A DNA stretch of 64,000 nucleotides, from positions 11,672,555-11,736,554 of the forward strand of contig OX465115.1 in the NCBI GenBank assembly GCA_949987565.1. The letters run 5' to 3'. This DNA is from Luidia sarsii. Taxonomy: Eukaryota; Echinodermata; Asteroidea; Paxillosida; Luidiidae. The notes under the pieces are model-generated. The model did no database searches. It was given only the letters and a program-made list of their open reading frames with translations, and was not told the DNA's origin. Positions 1 through 12,600 of the stretch are shown in pieces. Both the position numbers and the translations under genes were made by a program. Each line of letters starts with the position of its first letter. The first letter of the stretch is position 1.

Positions 1-171
1 GCGATGATGCCAGTGTTGGTGCTGGTGGTGAAGTGGATGACAATGACGATAAAGCTCAATGTGAATCCCCCTCTCTAATATGAACCAATACCAATACAAC
101 CTCCCTCCTCAACAACCTCACAAATCAAGTCACCATTACCAAGCATCACCACCGGGAGGTTCATCGGTCAC

Positions 172-807
172 CTTGGCGATGGGGATGCGATCCTCAAAGG
201 ACGGATGGATTAAGATCCAGTCCTTCCTGCCGGCAAACAGGCAGTTGATGGCGTTGTCGGCGTCCCGGTGCAGGAGGCTCTTGGTGCCGCCGGCACTCAG
301 CCAGAGGTCAGCCTCCATGATCCTGTCCCTGAACGTGCCGCAGGACAGGACCGGCAGAACGGAGACCTCCCGGGCCATGGGGTCCGGCAGCTGGGAGACC
401 ACGTAGACGTTGCGGTGCCGGTAGCTGGCCAGGACGTTGCCCAGAGTGTCCTGGCCCAGACCTTTCTCGCCGGCCGGCGAGTCCTCCTTCTCCGCCTTGC
501 TCTCGATCTTCACCTTCAGGTCCTGGTAGTGGGCCTTCAGGTACTCGTCTGTCCACAGGCTCATCCCCGGCGACCCCTCCCCTGCACCCCGGAAGACGAC
601 AGGCCGGCGTTGGCTGGCGTAGCGCTCCCAGAAATCCGCCGGCGAGGGCATCGTGCGGAGGACGTCGATGTGACCGACGGGGTCTCGGTGGCTGCCCAGA
701 CACTCCAGGTGACCTCGAGGGTGCGACCCGCCCACAGCGGAGAGGCAGGCCGTCAACACCAAAGCCACAGCAGCCAGTCTCGCGTGGAGCATCAATATGT
801 CCAACAT
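172..807 (-). CDS. JmjC-domain 2-oxoglutarate oxygenase, 5' exon (partial gene)
   Basis: The frame encodes a JmjC-type Fe(II)/2-oxoglutarate oxygenase related to the JMJD5/JMJD7/JMJD8-like cupin proteins. From the chosen ATG (807-805) there is a hydrophobic stretch (LAAVALVLTACLSAVGG) that looks like a signal peptide, so a secretory-pathway or lumenal location is likely. Then come FWERYASQRRPVVFRG, typical of the region before the cupin core, and LLHRDADNAINCLFAG, where H-R-D fits the HxD iron-binding pair. The exon appears to end at AAG|GTGACC (donor at 171-170); read-through would stop at 136. An upstream in-frame ATG near 879 would put a charged leader before the signal peptide, so I prefer 807. 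The rest of the JmjC fold, including the second iron histidine, must lie off the left edge. Substrate unknown. It is head-to-head with USP5. Confidence 0.8.
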
Positions 808-882
808 GGTGAAGGAGGATGGAGGCTCGTGTTTTTTTTTATTCTGAGGGGGAAAGAAATCAGAGTATAAATGCTGCAAACT

Positions 883-985
883 TTTAACTGACTTACATGC
901 ACAAAATGAAAATCTTTAACAAAAAAAATTTCAGGGCATGATGTTTCAATCTCAGCAGGTCCTTTCTCAAAGGCATTCCGCCTGA
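883..985. repeat. Hairpin repeat family, degenerate copy
   Basis: Contains GCTGCAAACTTTTAACTGAC followed by a diverged CATGATGTTTCAATCTCAGCAGGTCCTTTCTC-type block, the same order as the better copies at 6601, 28143 and 31205. Confidence 0.6.
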
Positions 986-1959
986 CATTTTTTCATCTTC
1001 GGAAAAGAAACCATTCATTAACTCAAGATGGGAACTTATTTAAAAGCAAATCTTCAACGAAAACTGACAGGAATATATTTCAACCAATCTGTGAAACAAC
1101 TTAACAAGCAAAGAATATTTGACTGGAAGTTGGTCTTGAACCAGGACTTGAACCTGAGACTGATTTTTTTATTTCGACCGTCGAAATTTAAAAAAATGTT
1201 AAAAAAAAAGAGTCAAAGGGCTAAAGTTACTGTAGCTTTAGTATAATAGTAATACTTCTACTACTACTACTACTTCTACCCTGCTACTAGTACTACTACA
1301 AGTACTAGTACTTTCACAGTTTCAGTAACATCAACCATATGGACGAAGGATCGATTACCAACTGAAATGTGCCCCTTAAATTTACTCTTCCTTTTTGGCT
1401 TTATTTACGTTTTCCATATTTATATTTATCGTATGAATGAAAGTCAATAAATTATGATTCAATTATTATTAAGCTAGCCTACAATTTACAAAGATTTTTA
1501 TTTTGGTGATCTACTTTACCGATATTGTGATGTACCTCCCATATGGACGGTACCTGGGAACTTTCTCTTATTGTAAGTACACGTGTACATGCACGTACAC
1601 GTCACACTACTAGTACTATACTAATTACTAATACTAATAATTAATATAGCATACATATCATTATAATTAGCACTAACAGTTAGCACGTACGTCCCAGGCC
1701 CATGCACCTTGCAAACGCGACCATTATTATTATAATAATACAATAATAGGGGTGGGAAATGACCTGTACGATGTACGTGGGTATGCTACGCCAACAAGTA
1801 TGGGAACCCGACCAATCACTTCTCGGAATTAGTGACACCTGTATTCATCGGACCATTATGATCGGACGCACCCGGAAATCGCGCGGACATGCAAATTTCT
1901 TTTCGATAACGTAACACATGGTTATCGACAAAGTTTTATTGACCTTTGGGGAAGGTCGC

Positions 1960-2055
1960 CATCCAAGGGGTGGATAGCTCGACCATTGAAGAGCTCTGTA
2001 GTCAAAACCAGAGGTTTTGGGTTCAAGCCCGTCCGGGTCCAGTCAAGTTAATTTT
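1960..2055 (+). repeat. tRNA-derived SINE, family A
   Basis: An A-box-like GGATAGCTCGAC is followed about 45 nt later by a B-box-like GGGTTCAAGCCC and the family tail GTCCAGTCAAG. Other copies lie near 5880 (inverted), 19567, 22690 and 36762. Confidence 0.65.
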
Positions 2056-3503
2056 CTTTCCCAGCCATTTTTCACAATATTATTCAAAGTTCCCACTCAG
2101 TTTTTCCTTTCTTTGTTTGACTTTAAAAGAATATGATCAGTTTTTCGTCAATAACATAAAAGTGCTCTCACATCACTTAATTACTACATGTACAACATCA
2201 GGACCAAGTCCCTGTGTCCAGCTGCTCAAACAGACAAACAAACAAACAAACACCCCAACACACCGACGAACGAACGGACACCCGAACACCCTAATCATAT
2301 CGCGCCGTGTCTGAGGTTTGTCCCTTCTTCTCTTTGTGTGTGTGTGCTATTACTTAGCTGGCAACACCTATAATATGGAAGCTGCCATCAGCCGCTCGGC
2401 TCAGTGCAGACCGGTCCCAGGTTAATTTGAGCGGCACTATATAATTGAAGCCGCTTAATACTTCTTTTTAATTGAATTTGTTGGCCAGCTGTACGTGCCA
2501 CTGAAACTGAAAGACCCCTCGCATAGTGCGTGTCTGTTCAATGGTTCCCCGTAAAGTGAATTTGGGCGGTAAAATGACCATAGGCCTAAAGCGCTAAAAG
2601 CAACAGCTAGTCAGGGGTTCGAATTTAGGGCCTATTATATTATAGGGTCACATTTATGCCCAGCCAGCCCAAAAAAAGTTAAATAAAATGATTTTGTATT
2701 ATTTTTGTCGTGCTAAGTAAGCATGAGTGGAATACACTATAAGACATCACATCGCGGTGCAGTTTGTAGTCCCGATAACACAAGACTTTTTTTCTGCTGA
2801 GCAGAAAGTTTCACGCTTAGGCGGCTCTATGAAATTGGATCCCCGGGTTTTTTTTTTCATAAAATAAGTTGAGGGTATAGCGATCAATCCATTACTGTTG
2901 TATTTAATGTTCTGTTTTTAGTGTGGCTATGATTAGCCAGGTCCAGAGAACTCGAGTGAAAGATAGAGAGATCGAGGAGGGGTACGTGGTAGGCAAAAAA
3001 AAAAAATTGTAGCATTTCATTTTTTTTCAGACCCCCCTCGATCCACACCGTACTCCTCCCTGGCCCCCTGCTACCCCGGTACCCTCATTAATATTAATTA
3101 TTTTGTTAAAATGTGACGTGGGGTGTCTCGTGGTGCTTGCAAGGATCCTAAGTAATGATGCTGGCATCATTAGCCTTATGAGGACACGCTGTAGACCCCA
3201 CACTATGCCCACTGTGTTATCAGTAAACAATCAGATAAGAAAGTCCCCTGAGGTACAGTTTGGCTTCTGCTAGCCACTGGTCCTAATGGTTCCCATATAT
3301 GTAGGGTTCTTATTCCTCCATGGTTAGATATTTCCATCTTTACCGTTGCATAATGATTAAGTGACACAATAATATATACAGCCCCTAACCTCGGTAGGAA
3401 AAAACCTCACACCACGCAATGGCCTCACGCGCCCCCATCAATGCTGGGACTACCGGTCCACTTGGTGAAAGGTCGAGTTAGTTGACGGACGCACATGACA
3501 AAG

Positions 3504-3605
3504 ATGGCGGCGCTCAGGTTGCAAGAATTGCTGAGTGAGGTTCGGATTCCGCAGGGTGGAGACAAAATTCACAAGGATGAGTGCGCCTTTTCCTTTGATA
3601 ATCCC
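3504..3605 (+). CDS. USP5: USP5 exon 1 (residues 1-34)
   Basis: The ATG sits in AAAGATGGCG (A at -3, G at +4). The exon ends AFSFDNP at donor CCC|GTGAGT, phase 0. [10 protein letters not shown] is conserved in USP5. Confidence 0.93.
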
Positions 3606-6600
3606 GTGAGTAAGAAGTTTTAGACGATTTTTACCCAGACCCTCCTGTCTGTTTTGTAAATAATTCGCCTTTCTGCTGTACGGTAATTTTCTTTTCGGGA
3701 CAGTTACACTTACACTTACACTTAGTTACAGTTACAGTGCTGAGCAGTGAGTGCAGTGACACTGGTGACAGACTCAGTAAGTCACGACACTCACTAGTCA
3801 GTAGTTACTGGTCAGTACTGTCTCAGTGTCTGTATAGCCGAGTCACTTTGACTAAGACAAAATCGAGGATTAGAAACAGTTCCACACCTAGGCTAAAGCC
3901 AGGGGGTTAAACAAAAGGACTAAGTACAGTATCCTCCAATAACCGGTTTTCGACGATATAAGGACTTTTCTTCAAACTGAACAATGTGGACGAAAGTTTC
4001 ACACTAAAAGAGGTCCCAGTCACTTTCTCCACACCACAGACTATTAGAATAATCATAGAGAAGGTTGATCAAGCCTGTCACTTCCGTAAGATTACCCGGT
4101 TTTGTTGACGTCTTCGGCGCACCGCGCAGTAAGCATCGTCACCTATTTTCGTCAGTGGTGTTTAGTAAGGTGTCCCAGTCAGCCAAACGCAAAATAAATT
4201 CTTAAAATAACTCAAAATGCTGTGTGGCACTGTAAAATTCTTCCCTGTATTATTTTTTTGTATTCATCTTTGTTTTTGTTTTTCCACACTGCTTCTAACA
4301 CTTTCCTCAAATCATTCATAATTTATGCTTAAAACGTATTGGTCTTGTTAATGTCTTCTTTTGTGACGTTTAAAAAAAACTCCACAATCCTCTTTCTCAC
4401 TGCTTCTTCAGTTATGACCTTTCCCAATGTCACTCCAGAGACACATTTCCTCCTTCTTGGTACTTTCTCTAGCTGCCCTTTTATTTTTTTTATTTTTTTT
4501 AAAAGCGTATTGGGCCATGTTACTTTTTGTCTTTAAATAATAATAGAAAAAAAAAAGAAAAAAAATTATATAAGCGAGACGCCCTATAGTAGCCTCCATA
4601 GTTTTTACCCAGAACGGACTGCCTCAAGTTGCGTGATATATTTTTTTTCTACGGATGTTGGGGTTTGTTTTGGTACACTCAGATTTTTTTTAGGATCAAC
4701 AATAAAGAAAACTGGAGCTTCGAAGCAACTGCCAATTTTGTACCTAGGAAAATAGACCCCAAAAGAGCAACTTTTTGAATTACACGAGTTTGGCCTACTG
4801 GAAAAGCCTTAACTTTCCACATTTTCGGTGACGGACAAGAGCAGGAAATAGTCTGTAAGATACGAAGTCTGAGATCGTTATACGGAGTTGTTTTCATCGT
4901 GCGATGTGAGTTAGAAGGCTAAGCGTCGAAAACGTGTAGCGTCGAAAACGGGGGTTCCCACGATACATACCACTCCACGCAAAAGTTTGACAGTAAATTT
5001 GAAGCAGTGGGGCAACAAAATATTTAGTGATATAATAATTAATATAATAAATTCAAACATGTTGCAAACTGCTTACTGACTAAAAATTTAAAATGTCCCA
5101 AAATCGAATATTATCAAACAAATACCAATAATTTCTCTTTTAATTTTATCTTCACTCCCCCACTTCTCTCTTTCAGTTTCACCCTTTCCCTTGGCTTAAT
5201 TTCCCTTTAGTACTACTACTAATAGTAGGGTCTTTTGCAAACTGTCAAAGGCAGTTTGTCAAAGGTCGTGTCATCCTTCGTCAGGATTGAAATATCAAAT
5301 TACTAAATACTAATTATATTAGATCTTGTGTCACTGTCAGTATTTTTGGTTACGAAAAAAATCACATTCTTTCTTTTCCAACCATTTTTCAAATTTTGTA
5401 GCATTTATTTACTCAGAGAAATAACGAAACAGTTGATGACTAATTAATAGGAATAATAAAAAAATTGATATTTGGCCCAGCCTCACCTAACTTCAGCCCT
5501 AAATATTTTTTTTCAGGAGAGTGACACAGGCTTGTATGTCTGCATGAAAACCTTCCTCGGGTTTGGCAAAGGACACGTGTTGAGACATTTCCACCGCACT
5601 GGAAGCAAGGTCTACCTCCACCTGAAAACCACAAAGAAAAAGGTACGAGAAGAGTAGCGCAAAGAATCAGGCGTGTTTTTGAGTCTCAAAATATCGAGTT
5701 TGGGGCCAAGCCCGCGTCACATTTTTCAAATCCATAGCCACCTGTAAATGGAATGCTGTATTGAACACATAATTATTTCAAAACTTGTCTCAAATCACAT
5801 TCACTCGTAGCATTTTCACCATCGTGAAGACTTAGCTCGTTTTTTTGTTAACTACACCCACTTTTTAGAAATAGCAGCGACAAATCTGAATGGACCGGAA
5901 TTTGAACCTGAGACCTCTGGTTTTGCATACTAACGCTCTTACCATCAGAGCTACCCAGCCCTTAGATGGTGGTCTTCCTAAATAGTCAATTTGTCTTTGC
6001 CGGGATGGGGCGCCAGTCAGAAGCATTCAACCATTAACTGCCGTATATCTCCAGAGATCACGGCCCCGGTTTCATTGAGATACAAACAATCATTTTGTTG
6101 GCAACCTGGCTACAGCAGCACAGGATCTCACTAGAGTGGATGCAGCTTTTTCAATTGAGTCTTTTCAAACAAATTTTGTCAGTAGATATCTTATACTCGG
6201 AGAAACTGTTGAGTGAAGTCTGAAGTCCTCCGCGATACGGAAAACAGACGGAATTTCACGGAAAACGAGGACAACACGGAATTGCATAATAACTGCCCCA
6301 AAATGCATAAAAACACTGAAAATAAATACAATTAAAGTTTTTATGTTTGTTTCATTGTGTCGTCCAAATATACAGTCTTACCGGTTTACTGAAATATACA
6401 CGATTAAAAGCGGTTGATGACCAAATGCACGCATGACGTACATGATTGTACATGTACATCGTACACTGTACATATAATGCATCGTACAAACAGTACATTT
6501 GACTGTTGAGCCATGATTTTTCTCCCTTCGTCTTATGCCAAACTGTCTTGAATGGGAAAAAGTGCATCTTTTCGATACCCCAGGATTTTAGGTGATATAC

Positions 6601-9600
6601 AAAAATGTTGCAAACTGCTTACTGACTAAAATTACCAAAAAGTAAAACTAAAATTTAGTGGGCCTGACGTTTCGATCCTAGCAGGACCTTTCTCAAAAGA
6701 GAAAGGTCCTGCTAGGATCGAAACGTCAGGCCCACTAAATTTTAGGTTTACCCCAGGATTTTGTTCAGTCTTAATTTACGGTACTCACAACGTAATTGAC
6801 TCTGAATGTGTTTTGTCTCTAGAAACCAAAGACACAAGAGGAGGAAGAGAAGGCCAAACCCACTCGACTAGCAATAGGTATGGAAGAACACTAGACTGGT
6901 GTCAGCGTGTACTTTGGTTATATTTCTAATCATATCAATCTTTGGATTGAGATGGGTAATCTTACAAAGACGTCATATATTTCAGGCAAGATGTCATCCC
7001 CTCTCTCTGGCATCCGTTCGTCTCGAGAGACGATGGTGTAGCGCTACTTAGTTGAGTTACAGCTTCTAGAATGGCTGTAGAGTCCCACTCTGGAGTGGCA
7101 GTCTCTAGAGCACTTCTTACAGATGTGGGAGGTTTGTGCTCAATCAGATGCTGAGGCAGATGCTGCCATTGCCTTCCTCCTAGCTCTCTTGACAGCAGGT
7201 TGAACAATCCATGAAGTTTCTGTACTCTTGACACCTTCGTTAACAGTGGCTCTCCACAGTTGACGACTCATCGGCTACATCTTCCCAAGTATTAGGGTCA
7301 ATGCCAGCGAGCTTCATGTCGCATTTACAGGTATCTTTGAATAGGAGATGTGGTCTTCCAATGGGGCGAGACCCATCAGACAGCTATCCGTACAATGTAT
7401 TTTGGGATGCGCCCTGGATTCATACGGCGTACATGCCCTAACCACTTGAGACGCCTATGACTAAGCAGCGAGAATATGCTGGGATTGCCGGCACGCTGGA
7501 GGACCTCTGTGTTTGTCACTCTGTCCTGCCAAGATGTCATACTGCACATATAAAAAGTAATTCATAGAAAATTGGAGGGCCTGGCATTTCGATTCTAGCA
7601 TGACTGGACTGCTGTCAAAAGTAGAAATTGCCTTCGAGATTGAAATATCACGGGTGGATTTCACAAAGCCTTACGATGCATCGTAAACCTACTTAGGTCA
7701 GACAACCGATCTTAAGTTGTGGCCATGTGGTTTCTGTGCATCCCTCATTGGCTTGCGATTGATCGTAAGTTACGATGAGTTTGGTGAAATTGACCGCTTA
7801 CCCTATCAAATGAATGATTGGTCATTTGAAGTCAGTAAGCAGTTTACAACAGTTTACTACAATTTTTTTTAGTACTTCAAAGTGTACTTTAGAATTATGT
7901 CTGACTCTGAACACCCAGAAAGGTTGTACCCTCATACACAATACTGGCACTGTCCCTATCTCTTCTTCAATGACCATGGCTTTAATCATGAGGCTAGACT
8001 TGCATAAGGCCATTGAGCTTCTTTCTATTCTTCCTCTCTAGGTGTGGATGGCGGCTTTGATGTGCAGGACCAGAACCAGTACGAGTACGTGGAGACTAAC
8101 TCGGTGGTCCTCCTACCAGACTTTGTGGTCATCCCACTGCCGGACCAGGACATTCCCCTACTGGTAGGCATCTGAAAATAAAATTGAAGCCTCAACACAA
8201 CATTGGTCGAGGTCAAAGAATAGCATCCATATGTTGTCTGATCCAACATATGCATGAAATAGCATGCCTGTGGAAATTTCAGCTCAATCTGCCAACCATG
8301 TCTCGAGAAAATCGTGAAAACCGCTTCATTTGTTTCGCGAAAATGCAGCATTCAATGCCGTACTGTTCCGAAAAATTGTTTAGATCTTGGTGAAACTATT
8401 TCTTTTACTCATTTCTCCCAAAATACAACATTTTAGGCAGAAATATTTCAGCGAGAGGTTTCTACTATAACCATCTTCAAACTGTATAAGTTTCATGTAA
8501 ATCTGTGAACATTTCTGTTTTTCTACACAACCAATGTTGTGTAGGGGCTTTAAGTCATGTCAGGTGATAGCTATGGTGATGAGAAAGAGGAGGAGGAGGA
8601 GGACATTGAAGAGGATTGTATCAATGTGGATCGCATGAAGATGTTGAATGGTTTTGATTACAATGGGGAGGAAGAGGAAAGATGTGAATGAGGATGACAT
8701 TAATGATGATAGTGGTGACGGTAGTAATGGCGGTGATGGTGGTGAAAATGGTGACAGTGAGAACAAAGAATAATGATGGTGATGGTGACAATGATGACTA
8801 TGATGAAGATGATTGTGATGACATCGATGATGATGATGATGACAATGATGAAATTGTTAACCCATACCCGCCTGACTGGACAAAGCACATAAACAGTGTT
8901 CCTGCTGAAGCCCCTATCACACTAAAAACAAACAAACGTTCATTACTGTACAAGAGAAAATTGTCAATGACCGCTTTTCCAAAAAATAAAACCCAAACAA
9001 ACTATTATGCGAGTGGAAAGAGTATGAAATTTACTTTATTGTGATACAAGAAAATCTAAAATATCATTTACCATATCAACAGAAGAGTGAACAAGATGAC
9101 ACCATAATTTTCTCAAACCTGAAAATAGACCACGTGATTTCACGCAGTTTGGCGTTTGTAGGTTTTCTGCATCCTACGGGAAATCTCGTAACTCGGCAGA
9201 TACAGGTTAAGATCAGTGAGGGTAATGGGGGGCACTTAAGGTGACAATAGCGAGCTTTCGTTTTGCGACGGAGAGCGCACAGTACGGGGGATTTCACAGA
9301 CCGCGACCGTTCCCGCACCCAAGCTCCCGTCCTGTTTAGAATCTGTTTCGTTCTGTTTATGTGAGGGGTATACGCACTGCATGCACGGCACTGCACAGCG
9401 CTGCCCTGCACTGAGTATCAAATTCCACACGCAGGACTGGTCACTTGTTATGTAACGCAGTAGCCGACTGCTCTGCATTGTGTTCTGGACCGGACGCTAT
9501 TTCCCCACTCAACGGTCCCAGATTTCAACGGTACGGGGACTTGCAGGTTGTCGCGCATGCGCAGATGTATTTTTGGCTTGAATTACCGTACCGTACTAGA

Positions 9601-12600
9601 TTTCTCCCGTCGTAAAACGAAAGCTCGCTACTGACGGTCTTGTGACGACCACAATGACAAGGCCAATGATGACAGTAAGGGTTAAGATCAGTGAGGGTAA
9701 TGGGGGCACTAAAGGTGACAATGACAGTCTTGTGACGACCACAATGACAAGGCCAATGATGACAGTAAGGGTTAAGATCAGTGAGGGTAATGGGGGCACT
9801 AAAGGTGACAATGACAATCTTGTGACGACCACAATGACAAGGCCAATGATGACAGTAAGGGTTAAGATCAGTGAGGGTAATGGGGGCACTAAAGGTGACA
9901 ATGACAATCTTGTGACGACCACAATGACAAGGCCAATGATGACAGTAAGGGTTAAGATCAGTGAGGGTAATGGGGGCACTAAAGGTGACAATGACAATCT
10001 TGTGACGACCACAATGACAAGGCCAATGATGACAGTAAGGGTTAAGATCAGTGAGGGTAATGGGGGCACTAAAGGTGACAATGACAATCTTGTGACGACC
10101 ACAATGACAAGGCCAATGATGACAGTAAGGGTTAAGATCAGTGAGGGTAATGGGGGCACTAAAGGTGACAATGACAATCTTGTGACGACCACAATGACAA
10201 GGCCAATGATGACAGTAAGGGTTAAGATCAGTGAGGGTAATGGGGGCACTAAAGGTGACAATGACAATCTTGTGACGACCACAATGACAAGGCCAATGAT
10301 GACAGTAAGGGTTAAGATCAGTGAGGGTAATGGGGGCACTAAAGGTGACAATGACAATCTTGTGACGACCACAATGACAAGGCCAATGATGACAGTAAGG
10401 GTTAAGATCAGTGAGGGTAATGGGGGCACTAAAGGTGACAATGACAATCTTGTGACGACCACAATGACAGGGCAAATGATGACAGTAAGGATGGCCGTGG
10501 TAGTGACCACTCCTGTCCTTGTCTTTCCTGTCCTCAGGTGCAGCAAGCTGTGGCCGGCATTTTGGCGGCCGAGTCGGCCTCCAAGCAGGACCAGGTGGCC
10601 GCCTGGGATGGGGAGGCTCGTATCATCTCAAAGTGAGAATCGGAGAGCAACTGTAACCATCTCAAAAAATCTTTCAAGAAGGCCCGATGTTTTGATCCTT
10701 GCAGGACCTTAGTCAAAGGCAGACCTTTTTTAGTGAGGTCCCAACAAATATTTTACTGTCTTTTTTATCAAAATCTTGAAATTGCGGGATAATGTTGATG
10801 AGGATGATCTTTCTGCTTCTGAGAAAGGTCCCGCAAGGATTGAACCATAAGACCCTCTACTTTTCTGAGATTTGGACTTTTGGTCAATTAAGTTAGTAAC
10901 AGTTTGCAACAATTTCTTGTACAGCGCACACGTTGCAAGGCAATTCTCTTACCTCCTGTTTGCTGAGATTTTTGAAACTCATATTTCTATCACGTAAAAA
11001 AACTTAATTAGGCACATAGCCAAAAATGCAGAAACATTTGCTACTGAATTTTTGTTCTTTTTGGTCTTTTTTTATCTCTGCCTTTTAAAAGAAAGGTCTT
11101 GACAAGATTGATGCAACAAGTCCTCTTAAGATTCTGACGTTTGCAATTCGATTATTGAAGTCGGGAAGCAGTTTTAACATTGCTTGGGATCGGAATGCAA
11201 CTGGTTAGCCACATGTGGCTGTAGCTTATGTCCATAGACTTGTGTCTTAATTCTGGCTTTGTGCCAACATGCAAGTGACAAGCCACATGCAGGCACATGT
11301 GACTGTAGCTAACTTCCACAGACTTGTGTCTTAACTCTGGCTTTGTGCCAACATGCAATTGACACGCCACATGCTGACACATGACTGTAGCCATTTTCCA
11401 TAGACTTGTGTCTTAATTCTGGCTTTGTGCCAACAAGCAAGTGACAAGCCATATACAGGCACGTGTGACTGTAGCCATTTTTCACAGGCTTGTGTCTTAA
11501 TTCTGGCTTTGTGCCAACATGGAAGTGACAAGCCACATGCAGGCAGAGTTGACTGTAGCCATTTTTCCACAGACTTGTGTCTTAATTTTGGCTTTGTGCC
11601 AACAAGCAAGTGACAAGCCACATGCTGACACACGTGACTGGAGCCATATTCCATAGACTTGTGTCTTAATTCTGGCTTTGTGCCAACATGCAAGTGACAA
11701 GCCATATACAGGCACGTGTGACTGTAGCCATTTTTCACAGGCTTGTGTCTTAATTCTGGCTTTGTGCCAACATGGAAGTGACAAGCCACATGCAGGCAGA
11801 CTTGACTGTAGCCATTTTTCCACAGACTTGTGTCTTAATTCTGGCTTTGTGCCAACATGGAAGTGACAAGCCACATGCTGACACACGTGACTGGAGGCAT
11901 ATTCCATACACTTGTGTCTTAATTCCGGCTTCGTGCCAATTTGCAAGTGACAAGCCACATACAGGCAGACGTGACGTGCCTTATTTCTGGCTTTGTTGCG
12001 GACAGGCATGCAGAGAACCTGCTGCAGCTGGACAACGGCGTAAAGGTGCCGCCCTGCGGCTGGCAGTGCAGCCGCTGCGACCTGCGGGACAACCTCTGGA
12101 TGAACCTGACGGACGGCGCCATCCTGTGCGGCCGCCGCTACTTTGACGGCAGCGGCGGCAACAACCACGCCCTGGAGCACTACGGGGAGTTCAAGTACCC
12201 ACTGGCCGTCAAGCTGGGCACCATCACGGCTAGTGGAGCAGGTAAGGGAGAGGATTTAGGCCGACTCTTTGCTGAAGCTGTTTGAGCACCAGAGTTTGCT
12301 TAACCTCATGGCACAGGGCCATTTTCCAGTGCCCATAGGGTCGTTTCCACTACACCAATACACCAAATAAACACAATTATTTGGATTGCGATTTGAATCG
12401 TGATCCAAACTCCACCTTTTTTTGGGTGTGTGTGGACACAATAACCGTGATTATTAGTGGGATTTGAAACGCGATTGGGACTCCACTAAGAGTGAGACTT
12501 TTTCAAATAATTGCGAGGTCGATCTTTTGGCCTGTGTGGACAACAAATCACGATTATTTTCGTAGTGATTTCCAAATCACGATTATTTTCGTAGTGATTT

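Larger units (their letters stand above)
808..3503. promoter_or_regulatory. Divergent intergenic region between JmjC gene and USP5
   Basis: About 2.7 kb separates two start codons that point away from each other, so it must contain both promoters. I see no convincing TATA box or CpG-rich core. It holds a degenerate copy of the hairpin repeat (about 883-985), short GTAC-rich palindromic stretches around 1575-1610, a SINE (about 1960-2055) and poly-T tracts. No coding exon was recognised. Confidence 0.5.

Noticed and set aside
9525..10712. Open frames of 316, 316 and 356 codons across the 90-bp array
   Set aside because: The unit length is a multiple of three, so three frames stay open on two strands. 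The peptide is an exact 30-residue repeat and the region is intronic.
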